Shown here: positions 55,355 through 63,820 of the stretch, one piece after another
How the letters are laid out: each line of letters starts with the position of its first letter
Position numbering within the stretch: position 1 is the stretch's first letter
Assembly (NCBI RefSeq): GCF_001887775.1
Contig: NZ_CP015519.1
Span: forward strand, 1,736,001-1,800,000
From: Syntrophotalea acetylenivorans
GTDB taxonomy: Bacteria > Desulfobacterota > Desulfuromonadia > Desulfuromonadales > Syntrophotaleaceae
Reading direction: 5' to 3'
Length of the DNA stretch: 64,000 nt
Notes under the pieces: generated by a model
Told to the model about the DNA's origin: nothing
The model's input: the letters and a program-made list of their open reading frames with translations, nothing else
Database searches by the model: none
Translations under genes and position numbers: made by a program

Positions 55355-56461
55355 ATGTGTCGTATTGGAGCTCTCAAAAGCCGCCACTACATGCACCCGA
55401 GTAAGGCCTTGCTGCTCATGCAATCGCAGCAAAAGGGTCATGACAACTCGGGATTTGCCATGGTCATGCAGGATCTGGGGGGGATCTTTGAAGATTACAA
55501 ACATCTTCCGACCCTGTCCCTGGCTTGCACCGACGAAGGTCTGAAAATCGCCGAAGACCTGCTGCACGCTAAAGGCTTCCGCCGCGTTCACCAGTGGGTT
55601 CCGGAGACCAACCCCCAGCCAGGCCTGGACATTGAGGCCATGCCCAACTACGTATTTGAAACCTTCGACTATCCGAAGGAGTACCAGGACGCCAGCGACA
55701 AGGAAAAGGGTGAACTGCTTACCGATACCCGCCTGGAACTGCGCGCCGCCATGGAAGAAGACGAAAAGGGCTTTGCCTACTCCTTCTGGCCCGATGTCAT
55801 TACCCTCAAAGAGATCGGTGACCCGAGGGCCATCGGCACCTACTTCAACCTGTGGGAGCCGAACGAAGACTTCACCGCCAAGGTTATCACCGCCCAGTGC
55901 CGGCAGAACACCAACTACGCCATCGTGCGTTACGCCGCCCACCCCTTCTTCCTGCAGGGCTACACGGCGCTGGCCAACGGCGAGAACACCTTTTACCAGA
56001 AGAACAAAGAGTTCCAGAGCAGCCTGCATCGAGGCTATATCGGTTTCGAGTCCGACTCCCAGTGCTTTCTCTATTCCCTGCACTACGTGCACAAGGAACT
56101 CGGCTGGCCACTCCCTTACTACAAGCATGTCGTCACCCCGCTGCCCTTCGAGGACCTGGTCAAGCGTGAAGACAAGGCCCAGTTGCTGGCCATGCGCCAG
56201 TCCCTGGCGCACCTGGAGATCAACGGCCCGAACACCATCATCGGCGTTTTGCCCGACAACACCATGTTTACCTGTTGCGACGCCAAGAAACTGCGTCCGG
56301 TAGTCGTCGGTCGAGACGAAGACACGGTTGCCATCTCCTCCGAGGTCTGCGGCATCAACGAAGTCCTGCCCGACCGCAACTGGGAAGTGGACATTTACCC
56401 CAACGAACGTGAAATCGTGGTCATCGACGATAATTTGGAGGTCAAAAGATGGAAACAATAA
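55355..56461 (+). CDS. Glutamate synthase glutaminase subunit (class II GATase, archaeal-type)
   Basis: A protein of 368 residues forming a single class II glutamine amidotransferase domain with the catalytic cysteine as residue 2 (MCRIGALKSRHY). Other marks are KGHDNSGFAMVMQDLGG, the TNYAIVRYAAHPFFLQGY loop and NTFYQKNKEF. It releases ammonia from glutamine for the synthase subunit encoded next. In this split form, common in archaea and some Desulfobacterota, the domains of GltB are separate genes. The ATG is well placed after GGAGG. It overlaps the next gene by 13 nt. Confidence 0.93.
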   Translation: MCRIGALKSRHYMHPSKALLLMQSQQKGHDNSGFAMVMQDLGGIFEDYKHLPTLSLACTDEGLKIAEDLLHAKGFRRVHQWVPETNPQPGLDIEAMPNYVFETFDYPKEYQDASDKEKGELLTDTRLELRAAMEEDEKGFAYSFWPDVITLKEIGDPRAIGTYFNLWEPNEDFTAKVITAQCRQNTNYAIVRYAAHPFFLQGYTALANGENTFYQKNKEFQSSLHRGYIGFESDSQCFLYSLHYVHKELGWPLPYYKHVVTPLPFEDLVKREDKAQLLAMRQSLAHLEINGPNTIIGVLPDNTMFTCCDAKKLRPVVVGRDEDTVAISSEVCGINEVLPDRNWEVDIYPNEREIVVIDDNLEVKRWKQ

Positions 56462-58092
56462 AAATTAACGACCTCGCCTGTAACGATCTGCCGTGGAAGA
56501 TTTCCTACGACCCGAACCGCTGCACCCTCTGTGGTTCCTGCATTGCGGCCTGCACCTTCGACGCCATCGGCCCGAAGATGGAACGGCGGCGGATGATCTT
56601 TACCGACAGCGAGACTCCGGAACCGAAAACCCGTTTCTCCGCTCAACCGATCATTGCCCAGCGCAACGTGATCAAAAACTTCTGCCGCGGCTGCGGCGTC
56701 TGTGAGCGAGTCTGCCCCAACAGTGCCATCAGCGCTTCGCGTAATCCCGACTCCCGGTTCAACGTGGTCTATCCGGCCGCAACCGGCTCCGGTCCCAAGC
56801 GTGGTGGCCGTAACAACCTGGAAGTCAAAGAGCGCACCCTCGACACCCTTCGCGTCGGTCGCATTTCTCAGATGACCGACCCGAGCCTCGATGCTCAGCG
56901 CCACACCTTCGACTGCCTGGCGCCCCTGGGTCGTGTGCTGCCCTCCAAAGCTCTGCCCTTTCAGCAAAGCGCTGAGGGCAAGCTGATACAGGACAGCCAG
57001 ACCCCGCCGGTGCATTGGATCTATCCGGTCATCATCGGCGACATGTCCATCGGCGCCCTGTCCTGGCGCATGTGGGAAGCCATCGCCATGGCCGTCGCCT
57101 ACCTCAACGAGGAATGTGGCCTGCCGGTGCGTATGTGCTCCGGCGAAGGCGGCATGCCGGTGCGGCTGTTGAAGAGCAAGTACCTCAAGTACATGATCCT
57201 GCAGATCGCTTCCGGCCACTTCGGTTGGAACCGTATCATTCAGGCCATGCCCGACATGGTGGAAGATCCTGCCGGCGTTCTGATCAAGATCGGCCAGGGC
57301 GCCAAGCCCGGCGATGGCGGTCTGCTGATGGCGGCCAAAGTTGCCGAGCACATTCAGGCCATCCGCGGCGTACCCCGCACCGACCTGTTGTCGCCCCCCA
57401 ACCACCAGGGCCTGTACTCCATTGAGGAGAGCGTGCAGAAGATGTTCCTCTCCTTCAACGCTGCTTTCAAGTTCCGCGTACCGGTGGCTATCAAGGTTGC
57501 AGCCAGCGCTACCAGCGTCTCGGTCTTTAACAACCTGGTCCGTGACCCTTACAACATCGTCGGCGGCTTCTTCCTCGACGGTATCGACGGCGGCACCGGT
57601 GCAGCCCACGACATTTCCCTTGACCACAGCGGCCATCCGTCGGTCAGCAAACTACGCGACTGCTACCTTGCTGCCGTAGCCCAGGGTCGTCAGGGCCAGA
57701 TCCCATTGTGGGCGGCCGGCGGCCTCGGCAAAAACGGCAACCTGGCGGCGGACGCTTTCAAGATGATGTGTCTCGGCGCCAACGGCGTTTTCACTGGCAA
57801 GCTGATCCTACAACTGGCCGGCTGCCTTGGCAACGACCTTGGTCGCTGCAACGCTTGCAATACCGGCCTCTGTCCGGCAGGTATCACCACCCAGGAACCA
57901 GTACTCGCCAAACGCCTCGATCCCGAGCGGGTAGCTGAGAACATTGTCAACTACTTCCTGGGCATGGACATGGAACTGCGCAAGCTCATGGCCCCCATCG
58001 GTAACTCTGCCCTGCCTATCGGCCGCTCCGACTGTCTGATTTCCACCGACAAAGCGGTAGCCGATCGTTTGCAGGTTCAGTACGTCTGCTAA
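56449..58092 (+). CDS. Glutamate synthase FMN-binding subunit with two N-terminal 4Fe-4S clusters
   Basis: A protein of 547 residues. The N-terminal ferredoxin domain has C25-x2-C28-x2-C31-x3-C35 and C79-x2-C82-x2-C85-x3-C89. The FMN-binding TIM-barrel domain (about 165-500) follows, with MCSGEGGMPVRLL, GQGAKPGDGG, DGIDGGTGAAHDI and WAAGGLGKNGNLAADA. The C-terminal CNACNTGLCPAGI is the 3Fe-4S loop. It condenses ammonia with 2-oxoglutarate to glutamate on FMN. Start codon overlap with the preceding gene suggests translational coupling. Confidence 0.95.
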   Translation: METIKINDLACNDLPWKISYDPNRCTLCGSCIAACTFDAIGPKMERRRMIFTDSETPEPKTRFSAQPIIAQRNVIKNFCRGCGVCERVCPNSAISASRNPDSRFNVVYPAATGSGPKRGGRNNLEVKERTLDTLRVGRISQMTDPSLDAQRHTFDCLAPLGRVLPSKALPFQQSAEGKLIQDSQTPPVHWIYPVIIGDMSIGALSWRMWEAIAMAVAYLNEECGLPVRMCSGEGGMPVRLLKSKYLKYMILQIASGHFGWNRIIQAMPDMVEDPAGVLIKIGQGAKPGDGGLLMAAKVAEHIQAIRGVPRTDLLSPPNHQGLYSIEESVQKMFLSFNAAFKFRVPVAIKVAASATSVSVFNNLVRDPYNIVGGFFLDGIDGGTGAAHDISLDHSGHPSVSKLRDCYLAAVAQGRQGQIPLWAAGGLGKNGNLAADAFKMMCLGANGVFTGKLILQLAGCLGNDLGRCNACNTGLCPAGITTQEPVLAKRLDPERVAENIVNYFLGMDMELRKLMAPIGNSALPIGRSDCLISTDKAVADRLQVQYVC

Positions 58093-58105
58093 GGAGATTC
58101 AAGCA

Positions 58106-60421
58106 ATGGCAGCCTATATTAATGGTTTTGATGAAAACAATCAGCGTATCTCCACGCAGCAATTGCTGCAGAAGATCTACGCTGCCCTGGAGGCCGGCGA
58201 GACCGAATTTGAAGTTCTCTCGTCGGGCCATCACGATATCGGTGGACCCCTTTGGAGCGAAGACGGCAAGCCTCTGAAGTTCACGGTCAAGAACCCCGGT
58301 CAGCGGGTCGGGGCCTTCGGCCTCGCAGGCACCGAAATCACCATCAACGGTCCCGCTCCTGCCGACGTCGGCTGGCTTAACGCCGGCGCTACCCTGATCC
58401 TCAAGGGCGACGGTGGTGACACCACCGGCCACTGCGCCGCCAGCGGCCAGATCTATGTCGCCGGCCGGGGCGGTACCCGTACCGGTTCCCTGATGAAGCA
58501 TGACCCGGCCCACAATCCGCCGGAGATGTGGATCCTGAAGAACACCGGCTCTTTTTCCTTTGAATTCATGGGCGGCGGCATCGCCGTCGTCTGCGGCTAC
58601 GACGCCGAGGAGTTCGAATCGGTTCTTGGCGACCGCGGCTGCGTCGGTATGGTCGGCGGCACCATCTACGTCCGCGGACCGGTCAAAGGCCTGTCCAACG
58701 ATGTCTGGATGCTCGAACTGGACGACGGGGATCGCCAGTTTCTTACCGACAACATGCCGGTATTTCTCGACAAGATCGAAAAAACCCAGCTTTTAGAAGA
58801 ACTGACCGACTTCTCCCAATGGAAGAAGATCGTTGCCAAGACCTATGAAGAACGTCAGTCGATTGAGCGCATCACCATGCGTGAATTTCGCCTCGACAAA
58901 TGGGTTGAGGGCGGTATTTTCGGCGACGTAGTCACCGACGACTACGATTATGTAGCCGGCTTTGTTAACACCGACGAGGGTCGACTGAAGATCCCTCATT
59001 GGCAGAACAAGTCCTTTTCCGCCCCCTGTCAGGCGGCCTGTCCGACAGGCATTCCGACCCAGGACCGTATCGCCCTGCTGCGCGAAGGCAAGACCGCGGA
59101 AGCCCTGGAACTGGTTCTGCGCTACTCGCCCTTCCCGGCCAGTGTTTGCGGCCAGGTCTGCCCTAACCTCTGCATGGACGCCTGCAGCCGGCGCTACCTG
59201 GACAAACCGGTAGCCATGCAGGAGCTCGGCCGCCTCTCGCAGGACGTCGAAGCACCTGAGATGCTGCCGGCAACCGGCAAGAACGTCGCCGTAATCGGTG
59301 GCGGCCCTGCCGGTCTGTCCGCCGCCTGGCAGCTTGGCCTGCGTGGTCACAGCGTAACCATCTATGAAGGCGACGAGGAAGTCGGCGGCAAGCTGCGCCA
59401 GGCCATTCCCAGCGAGCGTCTGCCTCGTGAGGTGCTGGGCGCTGAAGTCGACCGAATCAAGAGCATTGGGGTCAATATCGAAACCGGCCACCAGATCGAA
59501 CAGGGCAATTTCGATGAGATTCGTGCCAAAGCGGACGCTTTAGTCATCGCCAGCGGTGCCCACAACCCGGTGGTCATCCCCTTTCCCGGCCACGAGCGGA
59601 TGCTTAAGGGCCTCGAATTCCTCAAGAAAGTCAACGCCGGCAAGAATCCTAAAGTCGGCCGCAAGGTGGTGGTAATCGGTGCCGGTAACGCCGGCATGGA
59701 CGTTGCTATCGCTGCCTACCACATGGGTGCCCAGCAAGTCACCGCAATCGACGTACAGCGCCCGGCCGCTTACCAAAAGGAGATCGATCAGTTCGAAGCC
59801 CTCGGTGGCCAGATTCAATGGCCGGTCTTTACCGAGAAGATCTCCGAAGAGGGACTGCACACCAAGGACGGTCGCCTTATCGAGGCCGACACGGTCATTA
59901 TCTCCATCGGTGAACGTCCCGACCTCTCCTACGTGCCCCGTGAATGGCTCACCGACCGAGGCATGATGGACGTCGACGACTGCTGGCAGTCCAAGCAGGC
60001 TCCCGGCGTTTTCGCCCTGGGTGATACCATTCAACCCGGTCTCCTGACCCACGCCATCGGCAGCGGTCGCGAGGTCTCCGAATATATCGACGACTACCTG
60101 AACGGCCTTGAGCTGGTCGCCAAGCACAAGCCCGAAATGATTCCTCAGTCGAAACTGAGCAAGGAGTCTTTCCAGGCCCGCAACCGTGGCCGCTTCCAAA
60201 TCATGGACGCCTGCGAAGAGGTTCATCGCTGCATCAGCTGCGGTACCTGTCGCGACTGCTCCATGTGTCTGGAAAGTTGCCCCGAAGGGGCCATCGCCCG
60301 CAAAGAGAACCTCGACGGTTCCTTTGAGTACGTATCCGACAAGCAATACTGTATTGGCTGCGGAATCTGCTCCGGCATCTGCCCCTGTGGTGTCTGGGCC
60401 ATAGAAAAGGTTATCGTTTAA
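58106..60421 (+). CDS. Fused glutamate synthase GXGXG domain and NAD(P)H-binding flavoprotein with C-terminal ferredoxin
   Basis: A protein of 771 residues. Residues 1-260 form the beta-helical GXGXG domain of GltB (VKNPGQRVGAFGLAGTEITINGPAPADVG). A GltD-like module follows, with 4Fe-4S cysteines at C308, C312, C348, C352, C356 and C360, FAD-binding GGGPAG at about 398, and NAD(P)-binding GAGNAG at about 525. An extra C-terminal region adds two ferredoxin motifs (CISCGTCRDCSMC and CIGCGICSGICPC). The fusion joins domains that are normally in two subunits. It lies 13 nt after the FMN subunit and is closed by a strong terminator. Confidence 0.93.
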   Translation: MAAYINGFDENNQRISTQQLLQKIYAALEAGETEFEVLSSGHHDIGGPLWSEDGKPLKFTVKNPGQRVGAFGLAGTEITINGPAPADVGWLNAGATLILKGDGGDTTGHCAASGQIYVAGRGGTRTGSLMKHDPAHNPPEMWILKNTGSFSFEFMGGGIAVVCGYDAEEFESVLGDRGCVGMVGGTIYVRGPVKGLSNDVWMLELDDGDRQFLTDNMPVFLDKIEKTQLLEELTDFSQWKKIVAKTYEERQSIERITMREFRLDKWVEGGIFGDVVTDDYDYVAGFVNTDEGRLKIPHWQNKSFSAPCQAACPTGIPTQDRIALLREGKTAEALELVLRYSPFPASVCGQVCPNLCMDACSRRYLDKPVAMQELGRLSQDVEAPEMLPATGKNVAVIGGGPAGLSAAWQLGLRGHSVTIYEGDEEVGGKLRQAIPSERLPREVLGAEVDRIKSIGVNIETGHQIEQGNFDEIRAKADALVIASGAHNPVVIPFPGHERMLKGLEFLKKVNAGKNPKVGRKVVVIGAGNAGMDVAIAAYHMGAQQVTAIDVQRPAAYQKEIDQFEALGGQIQWPVFTEKISEEGLHTKDGRLIEADTVIISIGERPDLSYVPREWLTDRGMMDVDDCWQSKQAPGVFALGDTIQPGLLTHAIGSGREVSEYIDDYLNGLELVAKHKPEMIPQSKLSKESFQARNRGRFQIMDACEEVHRCISCGTCRDCSMCLESCPEGAIARKENLDGSFEYVSDKQYCIGCGICSGICPCGVWAIEKVIV

Positions 60422-60446
60422 GACGATAACGAAAGTACAATTAGCA

Positions 60447-60486
60447 AAAAAAAGCGGCGGAACCGATCGGTTCCGCCGCTTTTTTA
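60447..60486 (+). terminator. Intrinsic terminator of the glutamate synthase operon
   Basis: A palindromic GCGGCGGAACCG stem (60455-60466) and its complement (60469-60480), flanked by an A-run and a T-run, so it can work in both directions. It lies 34 nt after the last gene. Confidence 0.95.
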
Positions 60487-60602
60487 TATTCTAGGATTAC
60501 CCTGTATCGTTCAAATCATCAGGCAACAATCTCCAAACCCTTTTCTGCAACGATCAACTTGTCGGGGCAACCTGTGAAATATGCGGCCACCAATGGCTCA
60601 CC

Positions 60603-62279
60603 TTACTGGACTTCAATCGACAGAGCCTCGTGAAGATTGACCGTATGGTTCTTAATCCGGCGCAAAGCGATAGCCATATCACTGAATATAAGCGCCGACA
60701 GGGCGCTGCAGGAGCCGGACTTCATCCGCACGAGGTGCGAATCACGAATTGTGTCGGCCAAATCATTGAGTCGGCGGGCTTCCTTCAACACTTCGCTGGT
60801 GCTGACTTTATCCTCGCCATTAAGACTCTTTCCTGCCAGGGTGAAAAAGGCTAAAACCTCGGTGTGGAAACCCTCCAAATCCTTCCAGGCGCCTTCGCTA
60901 AAATTAAGTTCATTCTTTTCGAGCCGCTTCAAATAGTTGCTGACCGAGAAGGCATAGTCCGTAATGGTTTCAAGCTCGTCGGCGGCACGAATATAGGCAT
61001 ACGCACGATCCGCTTGCTCCTGGCTGGCCTTGCCGGCTTGCATCAGGGAGGCGGTGAAAGTGGTGATTTCCTTCTGCATGATATCAGCTTCTTCTTCGAT
61101 CGCTTTTATCTTCTGGCTGAAACGATCCCGCCCCTTAAGGTCAGGCTGCAGCAGGCTGCCGACATGTTGTAAAGCCTGGAGGACGTCCCCTACCATCCGT
61201 TTGAGCTCCTCGTGGACCATCGAAACGCCCATAGCCACTGGCATACTGCCAGGTGGTCCGAAATATTTGAATGGACCTTTTCCTGCCTTTCCGGTCTCCG
61301 GTATGACTTTGACAACCACTTTTTCTAAATACTGGATGAAAGGCAACATGATCAGGGTCGCCGCAACATTGAAAAGGGAGTGGCCGAAAGCAATATGGGC
61401 AGCGATGTAGGGTCGGCTCCCTTCACTGTTGACGTAATTGGCAACACCGGGGACCATGGCCTCCACCAGGCTAATAAAGGGGGAAAAGAGCGAAATAATG
61501 ATTAGCACTCCCAGGACGTTGAACATGCTATGGGCCATGGCGGTGCGCCGAGCAGTGCAGGTGCTGCCGAGGGCGGCCAGCTGGGCAGTGATAGTCGTGC
61601 CGATATTCTCCCCAAGGACCAGGGCAATGGCGGTCTGCATCGGTATGGCCCCCGTCGAGGCGAGGGCTATGGTGATGCCGAGCATCGCCGAACTGCTCTG
61701 GATGACCATGGTCATCAGGCAGCCGATGGCAACGCAGCCGAGAAGGCTCGGCAGCGACTGGGCATCGAGGATGAGCATCAGGTTCCTGAACCCCTCGGCA
61801 CTCCGCAATGGCTTGAACGCCCCGCTCATGATTTCCAGGCCGAAAAAGATCATACCCAGGGCGACCAGAACCTTGGCGACTCCCGAAATACGCTCATTTT
61901 TCGCAAAGAGCATTGGAAAGATACCGAGACCGACCAACAACAGGCCGTACTTGCCTATTTTGACCGCAAGGATCCAGCCGGTAATGGTGGTGCCGATGTT
62001 GGCGCCTAAAATGACTCCAATCGCCTGACTTAACTGCATCAGGCCGGCGTTAGCCAGACCGACGACCATGACCGTGGTGATGGACGAGGATTGGACGAAG
62101 GCGGTGACGCTGAGACCGACCAACACAGCCAAAAAACGGTTGGTGGTGACGGAAGAGATCGCCTTGCGGATAAGCCCCCCCGAAAGCATCTGCAGGCTTT
62201 CCGACAGGAATTTCATGCCGAGGATGAAAATTCCAAGCCCGCCCAGGACGGTGTAGGCCATTTTAAAAGGTTCTATCAT
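60603..62279 (-). CDS. Na/Pi cotransporter family protein with PhoU-like domain
   Basis: A protein of 558 residues. The N-terminal half has two inverted repeat blocks each with a QSSS motif (FVQSSSITTVM near 64 and VIQSSSAMLGI near 215) and about nine helices. The C-terminal 200 residues form a PhoU-like helical domain (VGDVLQALQHVGSLLQPDLKGRD). This is the NptA/YjbB type, which probably exports or imports phosphate with Na+. It uses an ATG at 62279 with a weak GGATCC-type purine stretch. It converges with the glutamate synthase operon across a bidirectional terminator. Confidence 0.9.
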   Translation of the reverse strand: MIEPFKMAYTVLGGLGIFILGMKFLSESLQMLSGGLIRKAISSVTTNRFLAVLVGLSVTAFVQSSSITTVMVVGLANAGLMQLSQAIGVILGANIGTTITGWILAVKIGKYGLLLVGLGIFPMLFAKNERISGVAKVLVALGMIFFGLEIMSGAFKPLRSAEGFRNLMLILDAQSLPSLLGCVAIGCLMTMVIQSSSAMLGITIALASTGAIPMQTAIALVLGENIGTTITAQLAALGSTCTARRTAMAHSMFNVLGVLIIISLFSPFISLVEAMVPGVANYVNSEGSRPYIAAHIAFGHSLFNVAATLIMLPFIQYLEKVVVKVIPETGKAGKGPFKYFGPPGSMPVAMGVSMVHEELKRMVGDVLQALQHVGSLLQPDLKGRDRFSQKIKAIEEEADIMQKEITTFTASLMQAGKASQEQADRAYAYIRAADELETITDYAFSVSNYLKRLEKNELNFSEGAWKDLEGFHTEVLAFFTLAGKSLNGEDKVSTSEVLKEARRLNDLADTIRDSHLVRMKSGSCSALSALIFSDMAIALRRIKNHTVNLHEALSIEVQ

Positions 62280-62952
62280 TTTCTGGATCCCGTAAGTAGG
62301 GGTTAACGGAAGCGCACATTCTCAACGAAATTTCAACCCGATAGTTTTACGATTGACGCGACTTTTGTGCAAGCCTTTTTGAATGATTTTGTCAAGAATT
62401 CAATCGATAGGAGTGCCGGAAAAATTGGCGGGCCTTTTTTCTTCCGCAGGGATGCCGGCAGCCACAATTACTAACTAGCTTCCATCCGGAAACGGGTCTT
62501 TTCCCCAATCTCCGCGTCAATCTGCAGGTTTGCGTATCTGGCGTAGACAGCTACACCTCCGTACAAACGATCGATTTTCTTGCCCCTGGAGAAAACTGCT
62601 CGGCTCCCTTATGAAAACGACGCGGTGCCATCCGAAGTTTCCGGATGGGCACTATCGATTTAAGACAATGAGCTAGACGACATGTAATCGATTGTGGGCA
62701 GGTGTTACGAATTAATGTCTGCCCAGCAAAAAAGTCTTCAATAATATTGAAATTGAACTTGGCCTGGAACAAGGTAAGATTTATTAAGAAACTGGTGTTT
62801 TTTATTCAATCAATGCTTTGAGGGATAGCCTCTCACCGCATGGTTGACTATAAAAATACAGGTGGGCGTAGTTTTGTATTGACGGCAAGTAAAAGAACCT
62901 CAATTCGCTGTTTTTCGGCAATCAATCAGCAACCTCCTCTAGCTGGTGATTT
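62280..62952. other. Gene-poor AT-rich stretch carrying repeat copy 2
   Basis: About 670 bases upstream of the DUF211 gene with no supported coding frame. It holds the palindromic repeat at 62482-62648. Other inverted repeats are ATCGATT (62654-62660) with AATCGAT (62686-62692), and TGGGCAG (62695-62701) with CTGCCCA (62719-62725). The last part is AT-rich (TTGACT near 62842, TTGACG near 62878), so it probably contains the promoter of the DUF211 pair, but I see no well-spaced -10. Confidence 0.5.
62482..62648. repeat. Palindromic structured repeat, copy 2 (opposite orientation to copy 1)
   Basis: The ends are a perfect 12-bp inverted repeat: CCATCCGGAAAC (62482-62493) and GTTTCCGGATGG (62637-62648). 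The first 110 nt from 62488 align without gaps to the reverse complement of copy 1 (46849 down to 46740), about two-thirds identical by eye. Shared blocks include GGAAACGG, TCTTTTCC, GCGTCA, TCTGC, GGCGTA, CCTCCGT and GATTT. Inner stems are rebuilt by paired changes (GTTTG with CAAAC; GTAG with CTAC). About 40 nt inside the right arm are unique to this copy. Confidence 0.8.
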
Positions 62953-63216
62953 ATGCTTTTAATAAAAAGAATCGTGCTGGACGTACTAAAACCTCACCAT
63001 CCTAACAGCATAGACTTTACTTTATCTATTGCCGAAAAATCGCCAGGTTCCCGTGTCGAATTGACCGTTACCGAAGTCGATGAAAAAACGGAAACTGTTG
63101 TCATAGTTATCGTAGGAGAAAACTTGCACTACGATACGATCGCTGATGCAGTTTCGAGCATGGGCGGGTCAATACACAGCATCGACAAGGTAGAGGTAGA
63201 AAATGAGCCTGATTAG
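62953..63216 (+). CDS. DUF211 family protein
   Basis: A protein of 87 residues. The start LIKRIVLDVLKPHHPNSIDF and the GGSIHSIDKVEV ending match DUF211 (PF02680), a small family found mostly in archaea. Members are thought to fold as ferredoxin-like beta-alpha-beta units; the function is unknown. Here the ATG has no clear ribosome site. It overlaps the next gene by 14 nt. Composition is more AT-rich than most of the window, fitting acquisition from outside. Confidence 0.85.
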   Translation: MLLIKRIVLDVLKPHHPNSIDFTLSIAEKSPGSRVELTVTEVDEKTETVVIVIVGENLHYDTIADAVSSMGGSIHSIDKVEVENEPD

Positions 63217-63820
63217 GCGGAACACGTCGTTAGTTAGAGGTCTGTTTGAACAGCTAAAATTGTTGCTGAAGATTACTCGTTCGCAAAGAATCGTACGACG
63301 GTACTTTATTGTTAATGGTTTTGACGGTGCACTTACGATGCTTGGCATAATCACGGGTTTTTATGTCAGTGACCAAACGAACTTTCCAATTATCATTAAC
63401 GCATGTTTCGGGGCTGCCATTGCTCTCGGAATGAGTGGCCTGACCAGTGCCTACATTAGTGAAACCGCAGAACAAAAAAAGGAACTTCATGATCTTGAGC
63501 AGGCAATGCTTAAGGACTTGGACAACTCCACTTACGGACAAGCTGCGCGCCTGCTCCCTTTTGTGATTGCAATAGTCAATGGCATTTCACCTCTGCTTAT
63601 TTCATTGATCATTATTTCGCCAATATGGGTGGCGACTTTTCCTTTAGGATTGCCACTTGACGCATTGGAACTCGCCTTAATGCTGGCGCTATGCCTATTA
63701 TTCCTGCTGGGCGTCTTTTTGGGGCGGATTAGCGGCACGTTTTGGTTGTGGTCCGGGGCACGAACACTTATTATTGCCGCTGCTACGTCGGCCCTCATTT
63801 TTCTTTTAGCCGCCTCCTGA
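63203..63820 (+). CDS. VIT1/CCC1-like membrane protein (TIGR00267-like)
   Basis: A protein of 205 residues. An N-terminal cytoplasmic helix precedes four or five membrane segments. RYFIVNGFDGALTMLGIITGFYVSD and GAAIALGMSGLTSAYISETAE are the hallmark segments of the VIT1/CCC1 superfamily, particularly the archaeal TIGR00267 subgroup. Classical members carry Fe2+ or Mn2+; for this subgroup the substrate is unproven. The ATG lies inside the DUF211 gene, 14 nt before its stop, so the two are coupled. The rest of the window (63821-64000) has no gene I can support. Confidence 0.8.
   Translation: MSLIRRNTSLVRGLFEQLKLLLKITRSQRIVRRYFIVNGFDGALTMLGIITGFYVSDQTNFPIIINACFGAAIALGMSGLTSAYISETAEQKKELHDLEQAMLKDLDNSTYGQAARLLPFVIAIVNGISPLLISLIIISPIWVATFPLGLPLDALELALMLALCLLFLLGVFLGRISGTFWLWSGARTLIIAAATSALIFLLAAS

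Noticed and set aside
55223-57636. Two long reverse frames opposite the glutamate synthase genes
   Set aside because: They are shadows of strongly biased genes; the forward products are unambiguous.
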